Part shown: one piece after another, positions 34,179-46,417 of the stretch
Position numbering within the stretch: position 1 is the stretch's first letter
Layout of the letters: every line of letters begins with the position of its first letter
Assembly (NCBI GenBank): GCA_014529385.2
Contig: CM043955.1
Coordinates: 147,847,140-147,911,139, forward strand
Reading direction: 5' to 3'
Length of the DNA: 64,000 nt
From: Adiantum capillus-veneris
Lineage: Eukaryota; Streptophyta; Polypodiopsida; Polypodiales; Pteridaceae
Made by a program: the position numbers and the translations under genes
Notes under the pieces: generated by a model
Database searches by the model: none
The model's input: only the letters and a program-made list of their open reading frames with translations
What the model was told of the DNA's origin: nothing

Positions 34179-37100
34179 AAAACTAGCCTTGCCTTATGCT
34201 TGGGTTTTGCATCAACTGTCTTGATTTTATACACCCATTTGTTAGAAATAGCCTTCCTTCCTTTGGGCAATTCCACCAAATCCCAAGTATGATTAGCATG
34301 CAAAGCTTTAATCTGTTCCTGCATAGCAAGCTCCCACTTGTCGCTGTGCTCACATGTCTTTGCCTCTTTATACGTAAGAGGCTCTCCCTCATCTGTCAAC
34401 ATAATGTAATGCAAAGAGGGATCATATCTGCTCACAGGCCGTCTTTGACGAGTAGACCGTCTCACCCAATGATCCACATTATCCGGCAATGGGTTTACAT
34501 CAGGTGGCATGATAAAATCATCAACAATGGGCTGCTGTACATCATTTTCAGCACCATTTTCAGCATTGTTTCGTGGCTGCAAATGCCCTTCAGGAGTCTC
34601 AATTTGCTGCCCAACATCATCTGGCTCAAACACCACTGGATCATCTACATTTTCAGCCATATGTGGTGCATCCTGAGGGTCAAAAATAGGCCTAACAGGT
34701 GGCTGGTCATGCTGAAATTTGACCCTTTTATGGTCATGCTTTGAGGCACAATTGTTTTGAAGAAGCCTTTTGAGTTGAGGTAACCAAATCCTGTAACCCA
34801 TTTCGCATTCTTCACCATATCCCATGAAAAGGCCTTTAATGGACTTGGCATCTAGTTTACTCCTCAACTTAGGTCTAACATGCACAAAAGCCTCGCAACC
34901 AAAAATGCGTAAGTGATCATATGAAGCAGGCTTGCCAGACCAAATCTCTTCAAGGATGTCACCTGTCAAAGACATGTGAGGGGATCGATTGCATATATGC
35001 ACTGTTGTTTTTAAAGCTTCTCCCCAAAATCCATGAGAGAGATTAGCTGTGGACAGCATGCATCTCACCCTCTCACAAAGTGTCCTATTGAATCTTTCAG
35101 CCACACCATTAGAAGAGGGGCTGTATGGCACAGTAAGCTCCCTCTTAATGCCCAAATTTTCACAAAATTTGTTAAATTGAGTACTTGTGAACTCCCCCTA
35201 TTTGTCCGTACGCAAGCATTTTAGCTTTCCACCTATTTGGGTGTCACAAATGCATGAAATCTCTTAAACGCAACAAAGGCTTCATCCTTAGATTTAAGCA
35301 AATAAACCCAAATTTTCCTAGAATGATCATCAACAAAGGAGACAAAATAGCATCCACCTCCCATAGACTTAGTAGGCATGCTACATATATCAGAATGTAC
35401 AAGATCAAGCACACAAGATTTATGACAGACACCAGAGTAATAAAAACGCTTTAATTGCTTGCCATATTGACATTCATTACAAAAGTAAAGCTTTGTGCCT
35501 TTAGCATCAAGCTTGTTCAAAGTACAAAGCTTAGAAAGGCCCTTTTGGCTCATATGGTCAAGCCTCTTGTGCCACAACTCCATGTGAGAGTTAACTTCAA
35601 CCAATGCAATAAACTTGTCCAACACGGCCTTTCTATGCATGCAGTAAAGTGTCCCTTTCTTTGTGCCCTTTACAATCAGCCTTGAGCCTTTAGTCATTTT
35701 CCATGATTCTCTCTCAAACAAGATGCTGTAACCATGCATATCCATCTGACCAACAGAAAGCAGACTCTTCTTGATTCCCGGCACATATCTAACATCATGC
35801 AAGACAAGCTCATTTGTGCCATCTATGGAGAGATGCACTGTGCCAATACCCTCAATGGAACATGCATGATTGTTTCCAAGGTATATAGGGCCATGCTTGC
35901 CTGCATCAAAAGTAGAGAAACACTCCTTGATAGGAGTCACATGAATTGAAGCACCGGAATCAACAATCCAAGTCTGGGATAATTCATCATTGACAGTCAA
36001 CAAAGCATCAATAAGATCACTCTTGGTGATCTGCATGTCCTGTGAATGAACATTAAGAGAGGCATCAAAGTCATAAGCATCATCATCTGACAAAGTGGCA
36101 CACAAGATGTCCTCTACATCTGACAGCTCCTCAATCACAACACTAAAAGCCACATTGGCCTTCTCTTTGTCCTTTGAGCTATTCTGTGCATCTGTCTTGA
36201 CTTCCTTCTTCTCTTTCTTTTTGTCTCCGCCATTCTTTTTCCGTTCTAACTCGGTTTTGTAGTACCTGCAATCGGGTTTCTTATGACCTTTCTTGCCACA
36301 CTGATAGCAAGTCACATCACCCTTGCCTTTGCTGGCATTTCCCCTTTCCTTACTCTTACTCTTACTCCTTTGTGCATAAGCATTCTTCTTCTCTGTCCTG
36401 CCTCTAACCATGTTGGTAGAGCTGCCTCCTTCTCCACTTGCTTTCCTCCTAATTTCCTCATTCAAGATAGAACCCCTAACACCATCAAAGGTTAAATTGG
36501 GGTTATTGGACAATGAAACCACCAATGTTTCCATGACTCAGGTAAGGTCATAAGCAAGAAGATAGCTTTCAGCCATCGAAAGGAGGCAAGCCTGAATCCT
36601 GTAATTGCGACAAAGTACCTGCGAACAACGACAAGTGCTCTGCAGCGCTCTTGGACTCATCTAGTTGCATGCCAACAAGTTTTCGCATCAAATGCACTTG
36701 GTTGACAGCCGTTGTATTCTCATACATTGTCTTTAACTTCTCCCACACATCAAAAGCACTTGTGAGACCTTTCACATCAATGACTGTCTCATCGGTTATG
36801 GCCATTTTAATGTATGTAACAGCCTTCCTTTTCAGGCTAACCCATGCTTCATCCGTCATATTCTGTGACTTTATCTGTTCAAGTGCCCCTTCACAATCCT
36901 TAAGAAATAGGGTTCTTTGGATCCGGTCTTTCCAAAGATCGAAACTTGATCCATCGAACCTCCGAATCTCGAAGAGATCTTCAAGATTCTTCACATCCGA
37001 AGAAGATGAGGCCATAGTTGCATGAATAAGAGGGCTAATACGCTGAATTTTTGGGCAAAATGCACAGAAACCGGAGTATAGCCTCACAGAGGTGTGCACT

Positions 37101-37769
37101 ACAGCTCCAAATGGTCACAGGAGCAATTTGGGGCAAAGTAGGTCGATTTAGGCACAAAAAACAATTTCTGAAATCTATGCGCAGGAAATTTCAACGAGCG
37201 AATTTGTGCTCAAAAACCACAATTTTAGTTGGTTTTAACCTCACAGAACATACATAAGGCTAATACATAGCCTTTAGAAGCATGTATGAGCAAAAGCCCC
37301 AATTTGTAACATCAAATTGCACAAAATTGAGCCACAAATGGACATACATAGCCAAAACTTGTCAAATGTGCGTAGATTGCATCAATTTGCACTTTCATCA
37401 ATGTAGTCACATCATAAAAACACTTGCAAAAACCTGCGTAAATTTGAAATTTGCTAAATACTTTTGTTTTGGGGCCTGTTTTTCGGCGATTTCGGTATTT
37501 TCGGGTAGCAGGGACCTAGCCAAGATGTTCCCACACCTTAATACATGATTTGCAAAACTTGTATTTTGCTGTCATAACCTGTAATTTGCTGATTTTGACC
37601 TAATTTCAGCCTGTTTTAGGTCAATTTGACTTGCCGACAGCTCTCTACTGTCCGGGGATGAGTCCTTTGGCAACGAAATTGCAAAATCTCGTGTGAAAGT
37701 TGACCTCCTTGGCTGAAAATCAGCGTTTGCAGGTTTGGGAGCAAACCCTAATTAGGCTCTGATACCAGT

Positions 37770-38058
37770 TGATGAGCGCGGAGAAGTGTGTGCAAGTGAT
37801 AGAGCACGCGAAGAAGTGGAGGGTGTGTACCTTGGGGAGGGGCGAGTGCAAGCAGAGAGTTGAGCGCTAGCAGAACGAAGACAGATAGCGCTAGATTTTG
37901 AAAGGGGAAGAATTAAGTGAGTAAAATGACTCACCTTCCCTTTATTAAAAGTATAGGACCAATTTTAAAGTTAGTGACAAGTTCAATGTGAACTTGGCCA
38001 AAGGTTAATAACCTTTAAACTATACACAAAAGGGGCCATTTGGACCTTTAACCCAACA
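37770..38058 (-). repeat. copia 2 5' LTR
   Basis: 289 bp, TGATGAGCGCGGAGAAG to CCTTTAACCCAACA in plus-strand reading. GGCTCTGATACCAG (primer site, reversed) adjoins its left edge. Confidence 0.9.
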
Positions 38059-39964
38059 CAACACCATTTTCAGCATTGTTTCGTCGTTGCAAATGTCCTT
38101 CAGGAGCCTCAATTTGCCGCCCAACATCATCTTGCTCAAACACCACTGGATCATCTATATTTTCAGCCATATGTGGTGCATCCTGAGGGTCAAAAATAGG
38201 CCTAACAGGTGGCTGGTCATGAAGAAATTTGACCCTTTCATGGTCATGCTTTGAGGCACAATTGTTTTGAAGCACCCTTGCCTCATTAAAAACGATATCC
38301 CGATTGCGTATAACCCTTTTGAGCTGAGGTAACCAAATCCTGTAACCCATTTCGCCTTCTTCACCATATCCCATAAAAAGGCCTTTAATGGATTTGGCAT
38401 CTAGTTTCCTCCTCAACTCAGGTCTAACATGCACAAAAGCCTCGCAACCAAAAATGCGTAAGTGATCATATGAAGCAGGCTTGCCAGACCAAACCTCTTC
38501 AGGGATGTCACCTTTCAAAGACATGTGAGGGGATCAATTGCATATATGGACTGCAGTTTTCAAAGCTTCTCCCCAAAATCCATAAGAGAGATTAGAGGTG
38601 GATAGCATGCATCTCACCCTCTCACAAAGAGTCCTATTGAATCTTTCAGCCACACCATTAGAAGAGGGGCTGTATGGCACAATAAGCTCTCTCTTAATGC
38701 CCAAATTTTCACAAAATTTGTTAAATTCAGCACTGGTGAACTCCCCCCATTGTTCGTACGCAAGCAATTTAGCTTTCTACCTATTTGGGAGGTCACAAAT
38801 GCATGAAATTTCCTAAACGCAGCAAAGGCTTTATCCTTAGATTTAAGCAAATAAACCCAAATTTTCCTAGAATGATCTAGCATGCACCTCCCATAGACTT
38901 AGTAGGCATGCTACATACATCAGAATGTACAAGATCAAGCACACAAGATTTACAAGAGACACCAAAGTAATAAGAACGCTTTACTTTCTTGCCATATTGA
39001 CATTCATTACAAAAGTCAAGCTTTGTGCCTTTAGCATCAAGCTTGTTCAAAGTACAAAGTTTAGAGAGGCCCTTTTGGCTCATATGGCCAAGCCTCTTGT
39101 GCCACAACTCCATGTGAGAGTTAATTTCAACCAATGCAATAAACTTGCCCAACACGGCCTTTCCATGCATGCAGTAAAGTGTCCCTTTCTTTGTGCCCTT
39201 TACAATCAGCCTTGAGCCTTTAGTCATTTTCCATGATCCTCTCTCAAACAAGACGCTGTAACCATGCATAACTATCTAACCAACAGAAAGCAGACTCTTC
39301 TTGATTCCCTGCACATATCTAACATCATGCAAGACAAGCTCATTTGTGCCATCTACGGAGAGATGCACTGTGCCAATACCCTCAATGGAACATGCATGAT
39401 TGTTTCCAAGGTATACATGGCCACGCTTGCCTGCATCAAAAGTAGAGAAACACTCCTTGATAGGAGTCACATAAAATGAAGCACCGAAATCAGCTATCCA
39501 AGTCTGGGATAATGTGTCATTGACGGTCAACAAAGCATCAATAAGATCACTCTTGGTGATCTGCATGTCCTGTGAATGAACATTAAGAGAGGCATCAAAG
39601 TCATAAGCATCATTATCTGACAAAGTGGCACACAAGATGTCCTCTACATCTGACAGCTCCTCAATCACAACACTAGAAGCCACATTGGCCTTCTCTTTGT
39701 CCTTTGAGCTATTCTGTGCATCTGTCTTGACTTCCTTCTTCTCTTTCTTTTTGTCTCCGCCATTCTTTTTCCGTTCTAACTCGGCTTTGTAGTACCTGCA
39801 ATCGGGTTTCTTGTGACCTTTTCTGCCACACTGATAGCAAGTTACATCACCCTTGCCTTTGCTGGCATTTCCCCTTTCCTTACTCTTACTCTTACTCCTT
39901 TGTGCATAGACATTCTTCTTCTTTGTCCTGCCTCTAACCATGTTGGCAGAGCTGCCTCCCTCTT
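38059..39964 (-). mobile_element. copia 1 integrase, protease and CCHC part
   Basis: Minus-strand features from right to left: CCHC knuckle CYQCGRKGHKKPDC (about 39795-39845), lysine-rich linker, protease region, GAG-pre-integrase LWHKRLGHMSQKGLSKL (about 39060-39110), integrase core (LDLVHSDVCSMPT; SRKIWVYLLKSKD; NGVAERFNRTLCERVR near 38610-38660) and the linker towards RT. It adjoins element H on the right. Broken. Confidence 0.9.
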
Positions 39965-40119
39965 TGTTGCTAAATTGGCTTTATCTGACAGAAAAATAAT
40001 TCTAAATGAATTATTGGATTTATAAGTGAGAGGGTTTTCTCGCATGGAACAACAAGGAAAAATAATTCTAAATGAATTATTGGAATTTTAAGTGAGAGGG
40101 TTTTTCTCGCTGGAGACAT

Positions 40120-40410
40120 CCGAGTACAGAGTATTCCTAGTGCGTCATTCAAAGTAATGACGATAGCACTGTGAACGAGAATATCTGTAAGGCCACCAGG
40201 AACGGGTACTTCTGATGCGTCACATCGGATGGGTGACAGGGAGCATCGGGAAGAAGTATCCGACCATCCGGGAACGGACATCTCTGATGCGTCATAGGAT
40301 GGGTGACATAGAGCATCGTGAAGGAGATTGTACCGTAAGTTCGGTAGGAAAGGACTAGGTGATGGGTATTCCTGATGCGTCACAAGGTGGGTGACGGGTG
40401 CATCGATAAG
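40120..40410 (+). repeat. Hairpin repeat cluster in element H LTR
   Basis: GATGCGTCA(C/T)..GGTGAC..GCATC occurs at 40214-40247, 40286-40317 and 40374-40404, each able to pair GATGC with GCATC and GTCA with TGAC. A weaker relative (GCGTCATTCAAAGTAATGAC) lies near 40142-40161. The same cluster recurs in the 3' LTR (about 45175-45365), where small changes mostly spare the stems. Role unknown: DNA-binding sites (TGACGT-like cores) or RNA structure are both possible. Confidence 0.8.
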
Positions 40411-41332
40411 GGGATATCTATAGTCGAGAGGAAATCCGAACCAAAAAGAGGAATACGCGTAAAGACGCAAGCACAAGAATAAAGATGGGTTCTGAGAAGC
40501 TTTTCTTAAAAAGCAGAATATTTTAACGAGTTTTCCGGGAAGAGCAAACGCTTTCCCGCGAGGAATCTATGTTTGCATTGCATTCGTGCATGTGGTTGCA
40601 TCCAGGGACGCCTGGGAAGTGCTGTGAAAGCATTGATTTTAACTTATAAGGCTTTATTGAGTTTTTGGGCAGGTTCATACCAATTTTAAAAAATATGCCG
40701 GCCGTCCACTTAATAAGTGGGCAGCCACTTAGAAGATAAAGCAACAAAACCAACCAGCGAATTCTCTCTCCCTATTTCGGGTAGAACAAAAAAAAAAAAA
40801 AAAAAACGGCCGCGATCTCTCCGCGAGCAGCTATTCGTGTCGTGGTGAAGGAGCTATAAAAGCACCACATGCCCTCACTGAAGGAAGGTTGCCAGCGCCA
40901 GCAAGAGAAGACTCTGCCGCCAGAAGACGCGAGAGATCGCGACACTACGAAGCACGGAAGTCGTTTTTCTCGCGCAAGAGCGACAGGTACCTATTGTGGA
41001 TTCGCCATACGAATTGTTGTCGCGTGTTTGCGTGTGTGTTTGCAGGTACTTCATCGCGAAGGAGAAGTGAGAAGGCTTCGGCCTATGCTTGGGAATTCCG
41101 GAAACGGAATTCCGAAATTGTCTGCGGAGTCTCAACTCCGAGTACAGACAGAAAAAGGATTGAGAGCTTGTCTCTCGGATTTCCCTTACGGGAAGGAATG
41201 ACCATCGAGTCAGAGATTTAGAACGGAGTGGTTTTCTCCGGTTCTTGTGCTTGTAAAAAGATTCTCCCTAATAAAGAATTCTCTTTAAGGGGGGGGGGAC
41301 CAGCCCATCTTCTGGTCCCCAGTACTGTGTCG

Positions 41333-41335
<3 letters not shown>

Positions 41336-41396
<61 letters not shown>
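41336..41396. repeat. (CT)n(TA)n microsatellite in element H 5' LTR
   Basis: About 21 CT units followed by nine TA units. The 3' LTR has only a short, interrupted version (46300-46340), so the tract changed after insertion. Confidence 0.95.
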
Positions 41397-41397
<1 letters not shown>

Positions 41398-41475
41398 CAT
41401 TTGGCTTCAATAATAAGAGATAAATTCTATTTATCTGAGTATATTTTATATTGTTATGCGCTCCCGTTTGTGACA

Positions 41476-44400
41476 GTGGTATCAGAGCATGGTCTCCTCT
41501 CTTTCTCTGTAAAGGAGGACGACTCTGGGAAGATACGAGAAGAAGCCATGACAAGCCAAGAGAGAAGTAAGCAGGCGGAAACCTAAGTCTTGCAGGAAAA
41601 AGCTCGTAGAGTTGGAATTTTTTTCTCTCTGCAAGAAGTCGACACAAGACTTGGGATTCTCTGAGAAGGCAACAAGAGCATGATGCTCAAGAACCTAGAG
41701 AATCCAAGGAGCGGAATCCTCGAGATCCTTCAGAATTCAGAAGATATCCATGAGCATCAATCCAGAACCATAGTCTAGAAATCCCGTCATCTCGAGAAGG
41801 ATATGAAGAAGGTCCTTAGACCTCAGAACCCTCCGATCAAGTTTGATACTTTTGACGGAAGAGAATATGCCCCGAAAGCTACCGCTGTCATTCGAGAGTT
41901 TGAAGTTGCCTTTGCAAACGGCAATTTCTGAGAAGCGTTGAAGATGAGGCATGTGACCAAACACCTCAAGGGGATTGCAAGTACTTGGTGGCATACCAAA
42001 GCACTGCAAGGAACTTACAACAAGACTTGGATTCAATTCAAGGTTGAATTTTTCGACAAATTTTTTTATTTTTATTTTTTTTCCTCTACACTTTTAGGAA
42101 GGCATCCAAGAAGATTGGGATGGGTTTGCCCAATAGGAACACGAGTGAGTCAAAGCAAGTAGTTGTTCACTCTTGCCAAGGTAGCTCCAATCTTGATCCT
42201 CTTTGAGGAAGGAAAGATGAAGAAATTTAACGAAGGACTTTTGTCCGAATTTTGTAAACGCATCTGCAAGATACTTTGCAGCAGATGGTGGAGTCAGCAA
42301 TACAAGCTAAAAGTGTACACCTCAGTGTACATAGAATCTAATCCCCACAGTGGGACGAGAACCATTGAACAGAGAAACAATGAATTTTTGTTACCTCTCC
42401 TCGAAGGATACATTGCTATCCAGAGAAAGTTTGGAGTAAGGGAATTCAATCTAACTCCCGAGTTTTTGACCCTCAAACTTTAAGTGAGAGGGTAGGTCTT
42501 GGATCAAAGTTAAATCTTTCAGGACCTCATAAAATGCGTATTGCTTTTATGCACGAGATATGCATGTGTCTGACCAGGACAATCACTCTTGCGTATTTAT
42601 GAGAGTAGGATCAATTTGAAACATTGTTTTCTGAGATGAATTGGTTTGATCAACCATCCGGAAGGCCCATGATTGATCTGGTATCCGGTAGTTCTCCAAC
42701 AAATTGCCTGCTAGTGTGGATAGGAAATTATGAAGGAATCATTCTGAGCTTTCAAGCAAAGAACAACTTTTATCAAGCTTAAGTACCTTACAAACCAACA
42801 CTCCCTACCTGGTAAGGGAAGACCAATCTTTGCAAGGAGGAGATGATGCTGCAGACTTCAGCCGTAAAGAAGACGTTGCCGGTGATGCCCATGGCTGCCC
42901 CAAGTGTACCAGATGTCGTCAAGACCTAGTGCGCGAGTTTCCTCGCGAAGAAGTGCCTACGGAGCGTGTTTTCATCGCGACAAGCTGCTGTTTTTCTCTG
43001 TTTTCAGCCCATAGACGTCGTAGACGGGGCTGATTTACGAGAAGGAACCCGAGAACACACCTCTTTTGTGTGTAGGATTGGAAGAGAGGATTTTCTATGT
43101 AGAGATATCTTCCGGGGAATTGCTTTTTCGAGAACCGAGTTGCGTTTCGAGCGTTGAGACTTTGAAGGTAACGATTTTCATGTTATGATCTCTGAGTATT
43201 TGATTGCAGGTGTACCTCCTCTTCGTGAGGGAGTAGGAGCAGAGGAAGGCATGAGCCTTTGCAGGAGAAAGCGCTCTGAGGAACTAGAGCTAGATCAGCC
43301 TAAGGGTTTCGTACCCAAGTTTGGGAAGCAGATCCATGGATTGAAGAGAGGTAGACTCTCGAGATGTGATCCGGAAGTTGAAATTCCCAAGGAAAGGACT
43401 TCGTGTCCGAGAAAGCGGAGTTGTTCTGCAGGAACAGGACTCTGGAAATAGAGTCGGAAAAGAGTTGCAGGGATGCCATGCCCTGAGTAGGACGGCAGAA
43501 AGGAAGGAACCATTCCGAGATTCCAAGCAAAGAAAAGATTTCATTAAGCTTAAATACTCTTTAAGCCCACACCCCTACTCGGTCAGGGAGGACATGGTAG
43601 TGCTTTTCGCACAAGTGAATGAACACTCTCTTTATGAGAGAAGGAACAAGCGACGAGTACGGCCTGTGCTTGAGGAATCCAAGGATTGAAATCCTAGTTA
43701 TTTAATGAGCGGGTTTTGCTCTAAGATCGAGCCAAGGGATCGTCAAGTTGAGCGTCTTCGCTCTAAGGATCTTACGAAGGGAAGGTAATTTCCCAGGTTC
43801 ACCAAAACTCTAACACAGCTTAAGAATTATGTACACCTTTGGGTACATGGATAACACACGAAGATGCAGACCTATGCCAAGGAATTGGACGAGAGTTTGT
43901 TATACTCTCTTAAGCGCCTTTTTATGCGCAAGGATATTCCGACACGAGAATCTCTATTTAAGATGTGTTCGGTAGAAGGATTCTCTACTGAGAAGAGGTT
44001 TTCTGATGGTCGTTGATTATTGAGTACGCTATGTGCTTTTACCATTACAGTAGCAACTTTTGGTTGCGGTATATGTTTCTCCATGAGCAGGTCAAGTAGC
44101 ATTTACATGCTGCTTGAATAAATTCGAACTATTATGTTCGTAAGAGTCAAATTCGCCAACCGTTTTAAACATGGTAAGAATTACCTTAACCACATATGGG
44201 AGAACATCATTGAGATCTCAAGCGTGTTCGCCCTTAAGTGGGCCGAGTTTGAACTTATGTTCACAAAATGATATGGCTAGAATCCTATCTGCCTGAGATT
44301 TTGCAAGGCGTCATTGATGCTCGCAAGGAGGAAACGATTGGAAGGAAGTGCTGTCGTGCACAAGGAATCTTCGGCCTGGAACCGTCCGCCTACGTTGAGC

Positions 44401-44925
44401 GACGCCCTGGAACAAGAACCTTCTTTAAGGTGATCGCAAATTGTGGAAGAAAGACATCGAGCTTAATGCTCTATGACTTGAGTATTCCCTATGTGGGAGG
44501 ACACAAGACGTTTAATACCCTCTAGACTAACAACGCACGATTATGCGCAAGGACAGATACCTAGATTGATTTCTAAGAGGATTATTCTTCTTGGATTGAG
44601 AAGGTGGAATTGAGTTAACAGACACTCGAATGAAGAAACGTTCGATCTGTTGGAAAGACGCGAATGACGAGTTCTTTCACGGCTCGTAAGTTTGATGATT
44701 GGTGAAGGATATCCTCGAGGTACTAGAGGAAGGACATGAACCGGTAAGCTAAGTATTGAATTATTGGATTTTTGATTTTTTTTTTTTAGTTTAATTCTAA
44801 AGTTCTCTTTTGAGAAAGGACTAGCTCAACTCACCATTGAGCAAGATTTGGAATCTTTCCGGTTTCTCCCCGGCAGCTCAGTTGGACCTCTACACTTGAG
44901 GACAACTGTTTATAAGTGAGAGGGA
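41476..44925 (+). mobile_element. Element H internal region
   Basis: After the primer site and leader, a gag-like core is visible at about 41830-42060. The remaining 2.8 kb has scattered short frames, for example 43185-43451 and 44268-44525, without any match I recognise. GAG-like repeats of TCTTCGC/GAAGATG style are absent. A poly-T stretch is at 42060-42081. The purine tract is at 44914-44925. Confidence 0.65.
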
Positions 44926-46417
44926 TGTTGCTAAATTGGCTTTATCTGACAGAAAAATAATTCTAAATGAATTATTGGATTTATAAGTGAGAAGGTTTTC
45001 TCGCATGGAACAACAAGGAAAAATAATTCTAAATGAATTATTGGAATTTTAAGTGAGAGGGTTTTTCTCACTGGAGACATCCGAGTACAGAGTATTCCTA
45101 GTGCGTCATTCAAAGTAATGACGATAGCACTGTGAACGAGAATATCTGTAAGGCCACCAGGAACGGGTACTTCTGATGCGTCACATCGGATGGGTGACAG
45201 GGAGCATCGGGAAGAAGTATCCGACCATCCGGGAACGGACATCTCTGATGCGTCGTAGGATGGGTGACATAGAGCATCGTGAAGGAGATTGTACCGTAAG
45301 TTCGGTAGGAAAGGACTAGGTGATGGGTATTCCTGATGCGTCACAAGGTGGATGACGGGTGCATCGAAAAGGGGATATCTATAGTCGAGAGGAAATCCGA
45401 ACCAAAAAGAGGAATACGCGTAAAGACGCAAGCACAAGAATAAAGATGGGTTCTGAGAAGCTTTTCTTAAAAAGCGGAATATTTTAACGAGTTTTCCTGG
45501 AAGAGCAAACGCTTTCCCGCGAGGAATCTATGTTTGCATTGCATTCGTGCATGTGGTTGCATCCAGGGACGCCTGGGAAGTGTTGTGAAAGCATTGATTT
45601 TAACTTATAAGGTTTTATTGAGTTTTTGGGCAGGTTCATACCAATTTTAAAAAATATGCCGGCCGTCCACTTAATAAGTGGGGAACCACTTAGAAGATAA
45701 AGCAACAAAACCAGCTAGGGAATTCTCTCTCCCTATTTCGGGTAGAACCAAAAAAAAAAAAAAAAACGACCGCGATCTCTCCGCGAGCAGCTATTCGTGT
45801 CGTGGTGAAGGAGCTATAAAAGCACCACATGCCCTCACTGAAGCGAGGTTGCCAGCGCCAGCAAGAGAAGACTCTGCCGCCAGAAGACGCGAGAGATCGC
45901 GACACTACGAAGCACGGAAGTCGTTTTTTTCGCGCAAGAGCGAGAGGTACCTATTGTGGATTCGCCATACGAATTGTTGTCGTGTGTTTGCGTGTGTGTT
46001 TGCAGGTACTTCATCGCGAAGGAGAAGCGAGAAGGCTTCGGCCTACGCTTGGGAATTCCGGAAACGGAATTCGGAAATTGTCTGCGGAGTCTCAACTCCG
46101 AGTACAGACGGAAAAAGGATTGAGAGCTTGTCTCTCGGATTTCCCTTACGGGAAGGAACAACCATCGAGTCAGAGATTTAGAACGGAGGGGTTTTCTCCG
46201 GTTCTTGTGCTTGTAAAAAGATTCTCCCTAATAAAGAATTCTCTTTAAGGGGGGGGGTGGGAACCAGCCCATCTTCTGGTCCCCAGTACTGTGTCGATCT
46301 TCTCACTCTCACTCTCTCTCTATCTATTTCTCTCTATATCATTTGGCTTCAATAATAAGAGATAAATTCTATTTATCTGAGTATATTTTATATTGTTATG
46401 CGCTCCCGTTTGTGACA
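44926..46417 (+). repeat. Element H 3' LTR
   Basis: 1492 bp, nearly identical to the 5' LTR. Its microsatellite near 46300-46335 is shorter and more interrupted than the 5' LTR's CT/TA tract. Confidence 0.9.

Larger units (their letters stand above)
30017..38058 (-). mobile_element. Nested Ty1/copia element (copia 2)
   Basis: It is inserted in copia 1 between CAGCA (30012-30016) and CAACA (38059-38063), a 5-bp duplication with one difference. LTRs are 30017-30345 and 37770-38058. Minus-strand parts from 5' to 3': primer site (about 37755-37769), 740-bp leader, gag starting near 37015 (MASSSSDVKNLEDLFEIRRF), CCHC knuckle CYQCGKKGHKKPDC (near 36270-36315), protease WIVDSGASIHVT (near 35940-35975), GAG-pre-integrase, integrase core, RT with LYVDDML and RNase H with STTEAEYIS. 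A family D element (31722-34178) splits RT. Apart from this it is long and well preserved but carries a few breaks. Confidence 0.95.
39965..41475 (+). repeat. Element H 5' LTR
   Basis: TGTTGCTAAATTGGC to GCTCCCGTTTGTGACA. It contains three clear hairpin-forming repeats (40214-40247, 40286-40317, 40374-40404), a poly(A) run (about 40789-40806), an AATAAAGAATTC phrase (41270-41281), a G run and CT/TA microsatellites (41336-41396). Confidence 0.9.
39965..46417 (+). mobile_element. LTR element H: long LTRs, no recognisable pol
   Basis: LTRs at 39965-41475 (1511 bp) and 44926-46417 (1492 bp) differ by roughly 28 substitutions plus microsatellite length, about 2%, so this is the youngest datable insertion here. 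Flanks CTCTT (39960-39964) and CTCTC (46418-46422) are a 5-bp duplication with one difference. Primer site GTGGTATCAGAGCATGG follows at 41476 and a purine tract AAGTGAGAGGGA precedes the 3' LTR. The 3.45-kb internal region shows a gag-like core (PPIKFDTFDGREYAPKATAV, KHLKGIASTWW, about 41830-42060) and then no RT, RNase H or integrase signature on either strand. Structure is whole at its ends; coding looks broken or absent, consistent with a non-autonomous element. Confidence 0.85.

Noticed and set aside
40120-40410. CRISPR-like spaced repeats
   Set aside because: Three or four imperfect, self-complementary repeats with unequal spacing inside an LTR of a plant element; not a CRISPR array.
39970-40476. 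168-codon minus-strand frame, repeated at 44931-45437
   Set aside because: Two copies exist only because both lie in the two LTRs of element H. The frame crosses the hairpin repeats and has no recognisable domain; a chance frame in an LTR is more likely.
45678-46181. 167-codon open frame on the plus strand
   Set aside because: It lies wholly in the element H 3' LTR and the homologous stretch in the other LTR is a different, shorter frame. It is rich in Arg from GA/CG composition; no domain. A chance frame.
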